Positions 1 through 8,742 of a stretch of DNA of 50,274 nucleotides are shown piece after piece. Source of the stretch: a virus. The translations under genes and the position numbers were made by a program. A model generated the notes under the pieces. That model had not been told where the DNA came from. It saw nothing but the letters and a program-made list of their open reading frames with translations, and ran no database searches. The number at the start of each line of letters is the position of its first letter. The stretch's first letter is position 1. The stretch is taken from the IMG/VR virus record IMGVR_UViG_3300046506_000470, positions 1 to 50,274 of that record. One strand, 5' to 3'.

Positions 1-234
1 ATGAATGCACAAGACCGCCTGATTCGTTGGCACTTCACATGGCAGATATCTAAGACGGTGGTCAGTTGTCGCGCATGCCACGCGTCGCAATCAGAGAATG
101 ATAGGAGCTCCCCGTTCCAGCACGGCCACGGCTGTGCGAGCGCCTTAGCAAGCCTCAATCCATGGGTAGAACTTGACAGCATCGGCCGAGCAAGTCCGGC
201 AACCCTAAATGCCAGCAAGGCCCGATTCGACTGA
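1..234 (+). CDS. Small zinc-finger-like hypothetical phage protein
   Basis: This 77-residue ORF begins at the first base of the window, so nothing upstream can be seen and it could be longer. It contains a CRAC motif near residue 23 and an HGHGC cluster near residue 41, together a possible metal-binding C-x2-C...H-x-H-x-C pattern. A PWVELDSI segment follows. It is convergent with the endolysin gene. From memory it resembles small Cys/His-rich ORFs at the ends of Pseudomonas prophages, but I cannot name a family. No function is assigned. It could also be a chance ORF. Confidence 0.45.
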   Translation: MNAQDRLIRWHFTWQISKTVVSCRACHASQSENDRSSPFQHGHGCASALASLNPWVELDSIGRASPATLNASKARFD

Positions 235-244
235 CCAGCGAACG

Positions 245-670
245 TTATGGGACGTCCTTAAAGAAAACATGGTGCCCGAGCTTTAGCGTCTGCTTTGCGC
301 CGGTTACCCACCTTGGCGGCTTCGGCATTGTCGTCGAGTAATAGTGAGTCGCCCCGCCGGTTGGATCAGGCTTCACGCCATTGATGACCTGCTGGGCTGC
401 TAGCTGGCACATCGCAAACTCAGCTTTCGGAATCGGCTTGGCGCCGCTCAGAAACGGGAAGTTGGGATCGTTCGAATTCCAGCAGCTGAACTGCCACGGC
501 TTTTGACAGACGCCAATATAACCCTCGCCCCACCACGACTTGGCCTTGCCGTCGTCCACGCGGTTGCGGATCGCCCAAGCAACGGCCACCATTCCGGCAG
601 GCTCCTCTCCTCGCGCCTCACCCCAAAGGGTACGCGCCAGCACGTCACGATCTTTGTCAGTTACGGTCAT
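245..670 (-). CDS. Endolysin, cell-wall hydrolase SleB-like (Hydrolase_2 family)
   Basis: The 141-residue protein opens with LARTLWGEARGE followed by GMVAVAWAIRNRV. This is the signature of SleB/CwlJ-type cell wall hydrolases, in which the Glu of the WGEARGE segment is the likely catalytic residue. These enzymes cut peptidoglycan glycan strands. There is no signal peptide or membrane segment, so it probably needs the holin encoded near 26.2 kb to reach the wall. A GGAG ribosome-binding site lies 8 nt before the ATG. It is the last gene of the minus-strand late region. A strong terminator hairpin lies 18 nt upstream of its start, so expression must come by read-through or antitermination. Length fits a compact single-domain phage lysin. 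Confidence 0.88.
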   Translation of the reverse strand: MTVTDKDRDVLARTLWGEARGEEPAGMVAVAWAIRNRVDDGKAKSWWGEGYIGVCQKPWQFSCWNSNDPNFPFLSGAKPIPKAEFAMCQLAAQQVINGVKPDPTGGATHYYSTTMPKPPRWVTGAKQTLKLGHHVFFKDVP

Positions 671-687
671 TCGCTTTTCTCCAGGCG

Positions 688-711
688 AAAAAAAGCCCGC
701 ACTGAGCGGGC
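688..711 (-). terminator. Intrinsic terminator upstream of endolysin
   Basis: On the minus strand the sequence forms a perfect stem GCCCGC / GCGGGC with a 5-nt loop, followed by seven T residues. It lies only 18 nt before the endolysin start codon, so it would reduce endolysin transcription unless late transcription is antiterminated. Confidence 0.85.
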
Positions 712-844
712 AACAAATTTCTGAATACAGACTATGGTTAGTGATCAGCCGCGTACGAGGAAGTGGCTTACTCCTGAGAACCTCGTGCTCCAGCCTCCAT
801 CACACTTTGTTTCGAGAACGGAATTGAGTGGATTTCGCAGGAGT

Positions 845-1345
845 ATGCTCGTGAAAGATTTTGGATTACGGTTACGGAGAGAAAGAAATAGGCTAGGCCT
901 TACCCAAGCAGATTTCGCAAGAATTGGCGGCGTTGAACCCAACGCGCAGGGTCACTATGAAAGCGGGTGGCGCAATCCTAAAGCCGATTATTTGCAAAGG
1001 GTAGGCGGCGCAGGCGTTGACCTGATGTTCCTTCTCACCAAGGCAACATCAGGCCCTTATGAGCAATCGGTGGTGGCAAAACGCGTATTGATGATAACCG
1101 AAACCGATGGATACATTGATGGTCCCCCTGATCATAAATCTATGCATGACCTGTTCGACCCGCTCAGAATAAGTCTTCAAGCTTCTGCCAAAGCTATCGC
1201 GAGCGCGGCGCATATATTTAATCCTGCCCTAGACACAACGAGCGACTTGGCGTTGCAAAAAGAGTTGGAGAACTTGATAGCGACCTCGGAAAAACTGCTT
1301 GATGTGGCTTTCTTAAAAGCCACAGGCAATCCTCGTGAGCGGTAG
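845..1345 (+). CDS. XRE-family HTH transcriptional regulator
   Basis: The N-terminus (DFGLRLRRERNRLGLTQADFARIGGV, then YESGWRNPKADYLQRV) is a Cro/C1-type helix-turn-helix at about residues 5-60. The C-terminal 100 residues are unrecognised. The usable starts are ATG at 845 or, better spaced from the GCAGGAG ribosome site, GTG at 851. The frame is open upstream to 734 but has no ribosome site there. It is the only clear plus-strand gene inside the left late region, between the endolysin and the last tail gene, with hairpin terminators on both sides. That arrangement suggests an independently transcribed moron regulator. Its target is unknown. Confidence 0.8.
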   Translation: MLVKDFGLRLRRERNRLGLTQADFARIGGVEPNAQGHYESGWRNPKADYLQRVGGAGVDLMFLLTKATSGPYEQSVVAKRVLMITETDGYIDGPPDHKSMHDLFDPLRISLQASAKAIASAAHIFNPALDTTSDLALQKELENLIATSEKLLDVAFLKATGNPRER

Positions 1346-1388
1346 GTGAGGTCTTTGGGGAGTGGCAGACAACTGAAGCCGCTTCCCC

Positions 1389-1409
1389 AAAAGCCCGCAC
1401 ATGGCGGGC
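1389..1409 (-). terminator. Intrinsic terminator of the tail operon
   Basis: The hairpin GCCCGC / GCGGGC with loop acatg (1393-1409) is followed on the minus strand by TTTT. It lies 23 bp after the stop of the coiled-coil tail protein and about 45 bp after the convergent XRE gene, so it may also stop transcription from the plus strand. Confidence 0.75.
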
Positions 1410-1431
1410 ATCGGTGTTTCGGGCGGGGTTA

Positions 1432-1971
1432 TTAGGTGGGCTCGTCCGGTGCTGTTTGTTCGGCGACATCAGGCGCCACAGGTTGCAGACTGAGCACCAG
1501 AGCATTCAAGCGCTCGATCTCATTCTGCAAAGCCTTGATGTTGTCCTGACCAGCTTGGGCGGCGATTTTCAGCGTATCAATCTCGGACTGCTGGGCAGCT
1601 TGGTTGCGCAGGCTGTCTTCGGCGATCGCCTCCATTTCATCGATACGGCAAGACAGTGACTGGTTCGCACTGACCGCATCGCCCAACTGGACTTTGGTTT
1701 GATCAATGATCTGCGCAGCCGCTTTCACCTGGGCCTGTAACGTCTCGTTGGAGCTGATCGCCGTCGTCAGTACTGGGCCTAGGATTGTGTTCAGTACGGC
1801 AATACCCTCGTCGTCGACCGTGTAAACCGGCTGAAGCTGACCTTCGGTGTCGCGAGTCACCACGCCGTCATTCAGCAATTCCCAGATGGTTTTGTAACTG
1901 GTTCCGAAAGTGCCGTCGGCATTAATCCGGAAGAAAAGCTCGTACGGACGGGTTCGTTCTACAAGTGCCAT
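1432..1971 (-). CDS. Coiled-coil tail-associated protein
   Basis: The 179-residue protein has a globular first 65 residues (YELFFRINADGTFGTSYKTIWELLNDG...) followed by a long heptad-rich helix from about residue 75 to 160 (SLSCRIDEMEAIAEDSLRNQAAQQSEIDTLK) and a Pro-rich tail. It follows the tail fibre gene by 13 bp and is co-oriented, so it is probably a fibre accessory or chaperone-like protein. I do not recognise a named family. A terminator follows it, making it the last tail gene. Confidence 0.7.
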   Translation of the reverse strand: MALVERTRPYELFFRINADGTFGTSYKTIWELLNDGVVTRDTEGQLQPVYTVDDEGIAVLNTILGPVLTTAISSNETLQAQVKAAAQIIDQTKVQLGDAVSANQSLSCRIDEMEAIAEDSLRNQAAQQSEIDTLKIAAQAGQDNIKALQNEIERLNALVLSLQPVAPDVAEQTAPDEPT

Positions 1972-1984
1972 GGTTTAAGAATCC

Positions 1985-4660
1985 TTAAGCGAGTGAATAA
2001 CGGACGTTGGTGAGGTCGATAACTTCGCTGGCTGCGAAACCACCTTTTGCCCCAACCGAGAAGACACCTGTACTGAGCGCAGACAGGTACGGCGTTGTTG
2101 CTGTCGGGCTGAACAGCCCGAGCAGTAGGGTGTCCGTGCCGACCAAGTAGCTTGGTCGATAGCCTGCCGGCATCGCTGTTAACTGGCGAAGCGTGTTCAT
2201 GCCTAGCGTGGCGTCGATCGTCACCTTCCCCCGAAACTCGACGCAGTCATCAATGACCCGGTATTGCGGCTTAGTGGGCCCCGCGGTGAAACCTGCGGTC
2301 AGCACCATGTCGATCCAAGCGCCAGCGTTCAACACAATCCAGGCGGTGCCGTTGGAGCGCTGACGCTGAGATCCCCCCGGTGTGTCTGTTACATCGATCT
2401 CACCGCCTGGGTTGGCAGTAGCCGACGGGCGTGTAGCGATTGTGAACTGACCGGGACGGATAGCCGCCGTGACCGTCAAGCCGCCGCTCAGCGCCAACTG
2501 CGCAATGGTCGTCAATCCTGTCGCACGACTCACGGCCAAGGGGACGCTCAGATAACTATTGGTGTCGCTGTACCGCACAAGCTGAAAATCTGAGCCGGCG
2601 TTGCTGCCGGCTTCTGCGTCTGCGGACTTCAGAAGATCCCAGCGACGCGATGTACCCGTGGCCAGTCGGAGCGTTGCTGACTGCCCGGCGTCAGCGTCCA
2701 CTGACAGGATGGTGGCGAGCGCTTGACCGTTTCGAGTTACACGAGTGTCGCCGGCCACGGCGAGAGTTGCGCTGGCGTCGACGGCCGATTGACCGATGCC
2801 CACCTTGCCGCCGCCCGAAGCCAGAAGCGCGTAAGAAGTTGACGCAGCGTTGGTCCCCGCGCAGTTGAACAGGTGGTCGGTTTGGGTCGTGTTGTTGCCA
2901 CGGTTGATCGCGACCTGAACGCTACCGGCAGTTGTGATGTTCCGATGCAGACGGATAAGGGCTGAGTCGGTTGCATTGACAGGGACGTCGTCAATGTCAA
3001 TCTGCCCACCCGAGTTTGCTTTGACGTGGCGAAGGTTGCCACCCAGACCGCCGATGACGTTGAGCGGACTGGCAGACCCAACAACCACGTTGCCAGTGGT
3101 CGCCAGGTTCCCTCCCACGTCTACCTTGGCGCCGGTCGCCGCGCCACGGCCCAGTCCGAACAGCGTGTTGTTGCTTTCATTTATCGTAACCGCGATACCG
3201 CGCGAAACACTTCCGGTGACTGTGTTTTCGAGGTTCATGTACGTGGCTTGGTTTGTGTCTGAGTGGTCGGACGCGGCATAAACGCTAAGCGAGGCAGCGT
3301 TTGTTATGGCTTGACCCGCGGCACGGACACCGCCGAATACGAACTGGCCGAGTCGGTCGGTAGCGATAAGCGGCATCGGGGCTGCGATGGTGCCCCTTCC
3401 CTTACCCAAGATAACCTCTGTGACTCCGAAGTTATCGATGTAGCTGCGCATGTTTAGCGAGATGCCGTTGTTCGCCTGCGCGACAATGCTGCCACCCAGT
3501 GTAAGCCCCGCGCCTATTGTGGTTGAGCCCGCAACGCTTAGACTCCCCGTAGCAGCCGGAAAATTCGTATTCAGCTTCGCGTCGAGCGCGGCCTGCTGCG
3601 GCACGCTTACTGGTTTCGCGTTGTCCGCCGTATTGCTCGCCTGGTCGAGGCCGACATCAGCCTTTGCCAAAACGACGTCGCCAGTTCGCCCTGCAACCGA
3701 CTGCACCAGGTTGACCTGCGCACCAGGGGCAATACCTCCGAGCTTCGTTTTCTCCGCGTCGCTGTACGCGTTGGTGTTCGGGTTCGACTCGTACAGCGTC
3801 TTGACCTGCGCGGCGGTGACACCCGCAGTCGGGCCGTTGTACACCCATTTCGAATCGTTGTTGTCCCACAGGTACTGGATGACATCGGTGCCGTTGGATG
3901 GATCGACGAACGCGTAGTCGCCGATGTTTGCCGTGGGTACCGCGGATTGAAGCGCGGCCAGCGTGGCGAACATACCGCGGAAGTGGTTCGGATCGAGGCC
4001 GGCGAGCTTGGCCTTTTCCAATGCGGTGTAGTTCTCATCGGACAACTGCTTGCCAGCGACGATAGCGACCTTCGAATCTAGCGCATTCTGCAAGCCCGCC
4101 ACGGTAGCGATCGCCTGGGCACCGGTGTGATTACCGCGCGCCAGCAAAAAGGAATCGGATTGGTTGGCCGTCGCACCAGCAGCTATCGCGTTCAACTTGC
4201 TCAGCAGCGCGCCGGTGAAGTCATTGGCGGACAAGCCGTAACCGTTCACCTTGTCAACCTTGAGGCCCAGCGCTTGAACCAGATCAGTCTGATCTGCAAG
4301 TAAGCCGCCGATCGCGCCCCATGTCGGAGCCCCTGCCACCCTCCCCCAGCCGCCCGCCGTGCGTCCGTACAAGATCCCGTCTGCCAGGTTCAATGCAACA
4401 CGGGCGCCAAAGAACGACCAGTGCCCGTCCAGGAAGCGCGCGACCTCGCCAGCCTGCCCAGCCCAAAGCCCGCTCGGAGCCGTGCCCACTACATGCCGAT
4501 CGCCTTCGGCCGGCACCGCCGGCGGCGCATTGGTATTGACCGACAGGACGGCCAACTGCACCAGACCGTCAATGGCGATGATCGCTTCGTTGAGCCCCGC
4601 TGCCGGATCAATCGTGTTTTCCGGCACAAACGGAATGGCGTTGTTGATGCTAACCGTCAT
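1985..4660 (-). CDS. Tail fibre protein with N-terminal DUF2793-like module
   Basis: The 891-residue protein is Gly/Ala/Thr-rich. Residues about 40-110 (EGDRHVVGTAPSGLWAGQAG, then HWSFFGARVALNL) match the DUF2793 module found in phage tail fibres. The middle carries typical fibre repeats: SDEN/SDAEKTKL segments and a VAGRTGDVVLAKADVGL motif near residue 325. The C-terminal 100 residues (VEFRGKVTIDATLGMNTLRQLTAMPAGYRPSYLVG) are probably the receptor-binding tip. It starts with an ATGA overlap on the tail-tip gene at 4657. Its role would be host recognition at the distal tail. Confidence 0.88.
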   Translation of the reverse strand: MTVSINNAIPFVPENTIDPAAGLNEAIIAIDGLVQLAVLSVNTNAPPAVPAEGDRHVVGTAPSGLWAGQAGEVARFLDGHWSFFGARVALNLADGILYGRTAGGWGRVAGAPTWGAIGGLLADQTDLVQALGLKVDKVNGYGLSANDFTGALLSKLNAIAAGATANQSDSFLLARGNHTGAQAIATVAGLQNALDSKVAIVAGKQLSDENYTALEKAKLAGLDPNHFRGMFATLAALQSAVPTANIGDYAFVDPSNGTDVIQYLWDNNDSKWVYNGPTAGVTAAQVKTLYESNPNTNAYSDAEKTKLGGIAPGAQVNLVQSVAGRTGDVVLAKADVGLDQASNTADNAKPVSVPQQAALDAKLNTNFPAATGSLSVAGSTTIGAGLTLGGSIVAQANNGISLNMRSYIDNFGVTEVILGKGRGTIAAPMPLIATDRLGQFVFGGVRAAGQAITNAASLSVYAASDHSDTNQATYMNLENTVTGSVSRGIAVTINESNNTLFGLGRGAATGAKVDVGGNLATTGNVVVGSASPLNVIGGLGGNLRHVKANSGGQIDIDDVPVNATDSALIRLHRNITTAGSVQVAINRGNNTTQTDHLFNCAGTNAASTSYALLASGGGKVGIGQSAVDASATLAVAGDTRVTRNGQALATILSVDADAGQSATLRLATGTSRRWDLLKSADAEAGSNAGSDFQLVRYSDTNSYLSVPLAVSRATGLTTIAQLALSGGLTVTAAIRPGQFTIATRPSATANPGGEIDVTDTPGGSQRQRSNGTAWIVLNAGAWIDMVLTAGFTAGPTKPQYRVIDDCVEFRGKVTIDATLGMNTLRQLTAMPAGYRPSYLVGTDTLLLGLFSPTATTPYLSALSTGVFSVGAKGGFAASEVIDLTNVRYSLA

Positions 4661-6237
4661 AAGTTCACCGAGATTGCCGGGCCTAAGCCCGTGATGGAAT
4701 TTTTCTGCCGCACACTGAGCGTGCCGGCGACATAGGGAATGGTCATGGTCATGTCGGTGGTGTCGTAGCTGTTCGCACCCAGCGTCAGGCGGAACCCGGT
4801 GAAGTAGCGACCCATACCCACACCTGCGCCGCCACCGAGGCGCCCAACGCCTTGCCAGGACACGACAGCGTTGCCGCCATCGCGCACGACCTTGAGGTAA
4901 GCCGGGGCCCGCTCTTGCTGCGACACGCCGGTAAACGTGACGGTAACGACCGGCCCGTCAGCCAGGCCGTACGACGTAACCCGGAAGGTCAGCGGCCGAT
5001 TGAGTTCGTACAGCTCGGCCTCGACAAACGCCAGGTCCAGGCGATCGAGGAAAACGAACCGCTCGCCGGTAACGTGCGCAACGGCCGCCGACCCTTTGCG
5101 ACCGCGCAGCAAACCACCCAGCAACCATTCGGTATCGCCGATCTGCTCCACGGTTGAAAAGTTGATCAGCTCGTTACCCACGATCGCCAGGTTCGTGCGG
5201 TTGAGCATTTCAGTCATGGTCGCCGGTATCAGCTCCATATCCTTGCGCAACAGCTTGACCGTCAGTGTGTTGAGGTCATCCCGGTAGTACGGCGAATGCG
5301 CAGCGCAGTCGGCCGTCAGCGCGCCCATGATCGCGTTGGAGGTGGTGCCCTCTGAATCGATCCAGTTGGCCCCGCCATCCTTGCTCAGCTCGACCACAGC
5401 GCCTTGCCAGTCCTGAGTCAGGCTCGATACGGCGATGTAATAGCCCAGGGCATCGTCCGAAGACTTGAGAATGCTGGTGTCGATGAATTCCATGCGCGAC
5501 TCACTGGCGATCAGGCTGGGCGGTGTCGATGGCACGCCCGCCGGCACACCCTGGATCGTCGACTGGTAAGCCGTGGCCCGGTCATAGGTCAGTTTGTAAG
5601 TTTGCTGACCTTCGTCAATCTTGCATTCGGTGATCCGTAACCGGTCACCCTCGAACAGGATGATGTCGGCCCCGGTCAACTGAATGAAGTTGTCCGCCAG
5701 GGCAAATTCGAAGTCGCCGCGCTGTTCTTCAATGGCGATCTTGTGGGACACCACCACCGAACGCGCCGCGTCATCCGCGCGCATGATGACCGTCGTTGCG
5801 GTCGAGCTTTCGCCGGTCGCGCGATTGTCAAAGCTGCGGTCGGATGTTTGCTTGTCGGTGGTCAGCCCGCCGTCGGTGTCGTAATACTCCAGGTTGATCA
5901 CGCGAGGGACGGTAATGCTGTCCCCACGGGTGACCCGCTCGACCTCCTTGCCATCGTCGATCAGATCCTGACGGGTGATCGTGGCGACCGGATCGCCGCC
6001 CCGTGGCACGAAGTGGATCACCCCGCCATGGTTTGACGGGTCAAAGGTGAACACGCCCGACAGCGTGTTGATGGCGGCCGCCACCGAATGCGCGCTGGTG
6101 GTCGAAAACCCGTCGACATAACCTTCCAGCAGACTGACATCAAAACCACCCAGCGGAATCCCGGCACGCTCGCACATCTCGGCGACGATCGAGGACAGCG
6201 CCCAGCTGCACAACAGCGGGTCGTAGGCCTGGCTCAA
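4657..6237 (-). CDS. Tail tip / hub protein, C-terminal half (lambda gpJ / GTA-like)
   Basis: The 526-residue protein begins with SSIVAEMCERAGIPLGGFDVS and VDGFSTTS, the pattern that opens the hub domain of gpJ/GTA-type tail proteins (putative phage tail protein family, Phage-tail_3). A beta-rich C-terminus (VTVTFTGVSQQERAPAYLKVV) resembles a fibronectin-like end domain. Full-length relatives are usually more than 1000 residues. Here the N-terminal half appears to be the separate gene at 7738-8742, with two extra genes in between. It is coupled by ATGA overlaps on both sides. It should form part of the distal tail tip. Confidence 0.78.
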   Translation of the reverse strand: MSQAYDPLLCSWALSSIVAEMCERAGIPLGGFDVSLLEGYVDGFSTTSAHSVAAAINTLSGVFTFDPSNHGGVIHFVPRGGDPVATITRQDLIDDGKEVERVTRGDSITVPRVINLEYYDTDGGLTTDKQTSDRSFDNRATGESSTATTVIMRADDAARSVVVSHKIAIEEQRGDFEFALADNFIQLTGADIILFEGDRLRITECKIDEGQQTYKLTYDRATAYQSTIQGVPAGVPSTPPSLIASESRMEFIDTSILKSSDDALGYYIAVSSLTQDWQGAVVELSKDGGANWIDSEGTTSNAIMGALTADCAAHSPYYRDDLNTLTVKLLRKDMELIPATMTEMLNRTNLAIVGNELINFSTVEQIGDTEWLLGGLLRGRKGSAAVAHVTGERFVFLDRLDLAFVEAELYELNRPLTFRVTSYGLADGPVVTVTFTGVSQQERAPAYLKVVRDGGNAVVSWQGVGRLGGGAGVGMGRYFTGFRLTLGANSYDTTDMTMTIPYVAGTLSVRQKNSITGLGPAISVNL

Positions 6238-6812
6238 GGGGGGACCTCCATCATGAATTGCAGCCGTAGCTGATCGCTGAAGCCGATACGCAAAATGCCG
6301 CTGGTGATGCCGGTGGCCAGCAACCGCTCCACCAGGTACCGATCGCGCTGCTGCCGGTAGTACAGGCCGCCATCACGCACGTAGGCGATAATCACATCAC
6401 TGAGGCTGCTTTGCTTTTCGCGCTTGTCGTCGAGGATCACCCGAGGCGTGATCGCCGTTGCAGGCAGGTCAGTGACCACCTGCCCGCCCGCTGACGGGTC
6501 GTACCAGCGCAGCTTGGCTCGCCCTGCCTGCATGAAAGACAGCACCGGGCGCATGTTCTGATCAAACGTCAAGCTGATTTCAGTGATGCCCGGCGCTTCG
6601 TACAGCACGAATTCATCGGTGTTCTGTGCGCTGAGCAGAACCTGGTCACGAATCAGCCGGGCGCGCCATACCTGGTACTGATTGCCCTTTGACGAATCGT
6701 TGATCGCCACGCCGCCGTCTTCGTAGTCGATGTATTTGGTGACGGCCATGGCTCGGGCGCCAGTCATGGTGCCGCGCACCGCCTGCGTCGACAGCACCTT
6801 GCTGGGCAGCAT
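6234..6812 (-). CDS. Putative tail-tip structural protein, unknown family
   Basis: The 192-residue protein starts at ATG 6812, where TAATG overlaps the stop of the upstream gene. The frame is open further upstream to 6986, but that part is out of frame with a clearly coding gene. It begins MLPSKVLSTQAVRGTMTG and is soluble and beta-rich (YQVWRARLIRDQVLLSAQ), with no recognised motif. Overlapping starts and stops tie it into the tail-tip cluster, between the two halves of a gpJ-like protein. A virion role is inferred from context only. Confidence 0.7.
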   Translation of the reverse strand: MLPSKVLSTQAVRGTMTGARAMAVTKYIDYEDGGVAINDSSKGNQYQVWRARLIRDQVLLSAQNTDEFVLYEAPGITEISLTFDQNMRPVLSFMQAGRAKLRWYDPSAGGQVVTDLPATAITPRVILDDKREKQSSLSDVIIAYVRDGGLYYRQQRDRYLVERLLATGITSGILRIGFSDQLRLQFMMEVPP

Positions 6813-7741
6813 TACAGCGCCTTCCTTGCCCAGGTATGCGTAAACGAAAGCGCGAGGGTGTTGGTGTTTTTCTTCGGGATCTTGGGTGTGAACCCGAACT
6901 GATAGCAGCCGCTGCCGTGAATAAAGCGAATCGCACCAATGCCACCGGGATAATTGGCGGCATCCAGCCCGAACGTAAGGGTGCACGTTCGGGAGTAAGT
7001 GCCAGGGTTGTAGACGGCATCAGACTGCGATCCGCCCTGGCTGATAGATGCGTGTTCCCCTGATGGCACTGCCACAATATCGGCGCCAATAGACCCCGAA
7101 TAACTCTCGTTGAACACACCGTTGCCCACCCCCTGCGCCACACCTGCTTGCCAGTAAGTGCTGATCGTTACGCCCGAGGCACGGGAAACCCAGTTGTAGG
7201 GGACCCCGGCGAGGGTCACAGTCCCCGAGTTGTCGACCAGCGGCGGATAGAAACGCAGCTGATAGGTGACTTGCAGGATTTCGTCAGGCAGCACCGTGAT
7301 CGTTGTCGGGTTACCCGCGCTGTCCTTGACCAGAGCCCGGCTAAACAGGTTGCCTTTGTCGGTCCAGCCAATACCAATCTCGGAAATATTGCCCGCCGCC
7401 GCACCCACCGGGAACTGGAAGTCCTTTGTGATCGACGCGTAGTAAGGCGGCTCCGGGGGATTTTTCAAGGTAGAGGCGAAAGTTAGAAAACTCGCCAGCC
7501 AATTCGCCAGCGAGGTATCCGCGTTAACCGGTGTCGCGCCGCCCGACCCTATTTGGCAGTAGTACAGATAATCTGTGTTGTTACCCATGCGATCGAGACC
7601 GCCATTGGTAATCAGGTTTCGGAACGTCGGCACAGGTTCATGCCGACTGCCCGGAACTTCCACACCGTCCTTATCAACCTTCCACTTGGTGAGGGTGAAG
7701 TAACCCTCAACCTCAGTTTCAAAATTTGTGTCTAAATTCAT
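6812..7741 (-). CDS. Putative tail protein, unknown family
   Basis: The 309-residue protein contains FRNLITNGGLDRMG near residue 41 and CQIGSGGATPVNADTSLANWL near residue 62, a pattern often seen in phage tail and baseplate-associated proteins. The C-terminal half is a beta-rich fold ending in a FGFTPKIPKKN segment. It starts by ATGA overlap with the upstream gene and ends by TAATG overlap with the downstream one. It is the first of two genes inserted between the gpJ-like halves. A role in adhesion or tail-tip structure is inferred. Confidence 0.72.
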   Translation of the reverse strand: MNLDTNFETEVEGYFTLTKWKVDKDGVEVPGSRHEPVPTFRNLITNGGLDRMGNNTDYLYYCQIGSGGATPVNADTSLANWLASFLTFASTLKNPPEPPYYASITKDFQFPVGAAAGNISEIGIGWTDKGNLFSRALVKDSAGNPTTITVLPDEILQVTYQLRFYPPLVDNSGTVTLAGVPYNWVSRASGVTISTYWQAGVAQGVGNGVFNESYSGSIGADIVAVPSGEHASISQGGSQSDAVYNPGTYSRTCTLTFGLDAANYPGGIGAIRFIHGSGCYQFGFTPKIPKKNTNTLALSFTHTWARKAL

Positions 7742-8742
7742 GATAGTGAACCTGTCGTGATCGATGATCCGCTCGTCGTCAGCCCTTCGGGCGGATACGT
7801 GTGGAAAATTGCGGGCTTCAATAAGCCGGATGAAATAACTGAGCCGCTGGTGGTGAGCGCTTCGATGGTTGAATTCGTCGGTGCCGTGCGCAAAGCACCT
7901 GCCGAAATTATTGAGCCAGTCGAGCCGATCGCCTCGATCACGGCCTGACTCGGCGGATTGCGCAGGTCACCGGCGCTGATGTATGAGCCTGATGTGCCAA
8001 GCGCGTCAGAAAGGACGTAAGGCGGCGGCGGTACGTGTCCCTTGGTCAGCACTGCGCTGACGCTATCCGCAGCCTCAGTGACCTCAAGCGCATAAGGCCG
8101 CGAGGTCAGCGGATAGCCCTCGGCGCGTTCCACCTCAAACAGCCATTGCGGAACTGCCCCGCTCATGTCCGTCAGGTCTTCATTCAGCGCGACCATGTAG
8201 GCCGTGCCGCGATACCCCGGAACGTTACCGGCACCCCATATCGCTTCCAGATCTGGCGACGGCATCTGCGTCCACCCGCCGAGGTAAAGCCGGTACGCCT
8301 TAAGGAACACGCCGTTGTTGGCACGACCCCAATTGTTTCCGCGCGCGTCATACACCAGCTTGTTGTTGCGCCAGATCCTCGCAAATGCGGTGATCGGCCC
8401 TTCGCAAACGCCCAGGGCGTAGGTGCGAAAGACGTGCTCGACCTTCTGCGTCTTCTTGCTGCTGCCACCCTTGCCGCCGCTGTCGACGCTCTCTTTCACC
8501 ATCCGTTTGATGGGTTCTTGGCAGTGAATGAGGTTGCCCCCGATCGGGCGAACCCTGCCCCAGATAATTGCGCGGGGCTCGGATTCCTTGGCCGTCTGCT
8601 GGCTGATTTCGCCGAGTTTGGATTCGATGGGGTCGCTGGTTAAGCCCAGCGCCTTATCCAGCTTTACGTCCATGCCCAGGCTGGTGAAGCGGTCGATCTT
8701 GCCGAATATTGAGTTGCTGCCAAAAATCAGCGTGCTACTCAT
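7738..8742 (-). CDS. Tail tip protein, N-terminal half (gpJ-like), with 24-residue C-terminal repeats
   Basis: The 334-residue protein carries YALGVCEGPITAFARIW at about residues 108-124. This is the characteristic CEGP segment of gpJ/GTA-type tail-tip proteins, where it precedes the hub domains. It stops after about 245 such residues and continues with four copies of a (G/T)TSGSxISxGxLR unit at about residues 248, 272, 296 and 321, spaced 24-25 residues. The matching hub half is encoded separately at 4657-6237. It overlaps the NlpC-like gene by ATGA. The repeats are glycine/serine-rich and probably surface exposed. Confidence 0.78.
   Translation of the reverse strand: MSSTLIFGSNSIFGKIDRFTSLGMDVKLDKALGLTSDPIESKLGEISQQTAKESEPRAIIWGRVRPIGGNLIHCQEPIKRMVKESVDSGGKGGSSKKTQKVEHVFRTYALGVCEGPITAFARIWRNNKLVYDARGNNWGRANNGVFLKAYRLYLGGWTQMPSPDLEAIWGAGNVPGYRGTAYMVALNEDLTDMSGAVPQWLFEVERAEGYPLTSRPYALEVTEAADSVSAVLTKGHVPPPPYVLSDALGTSGSYISAGDLRNPPSQAVIEAIGSTGSIISAGALRTAPTNSTIEALTTSGSVISSGLLKPAIFHTYPPEGLTTSGSSITTGSLS

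Noticed and set aside
6813-6986. Upstream extension of the 6234-6812 tail gene
   Set aside because: It overlaps the coding end of the previous gene in another frame, while the TAATG junction gives a natural start.
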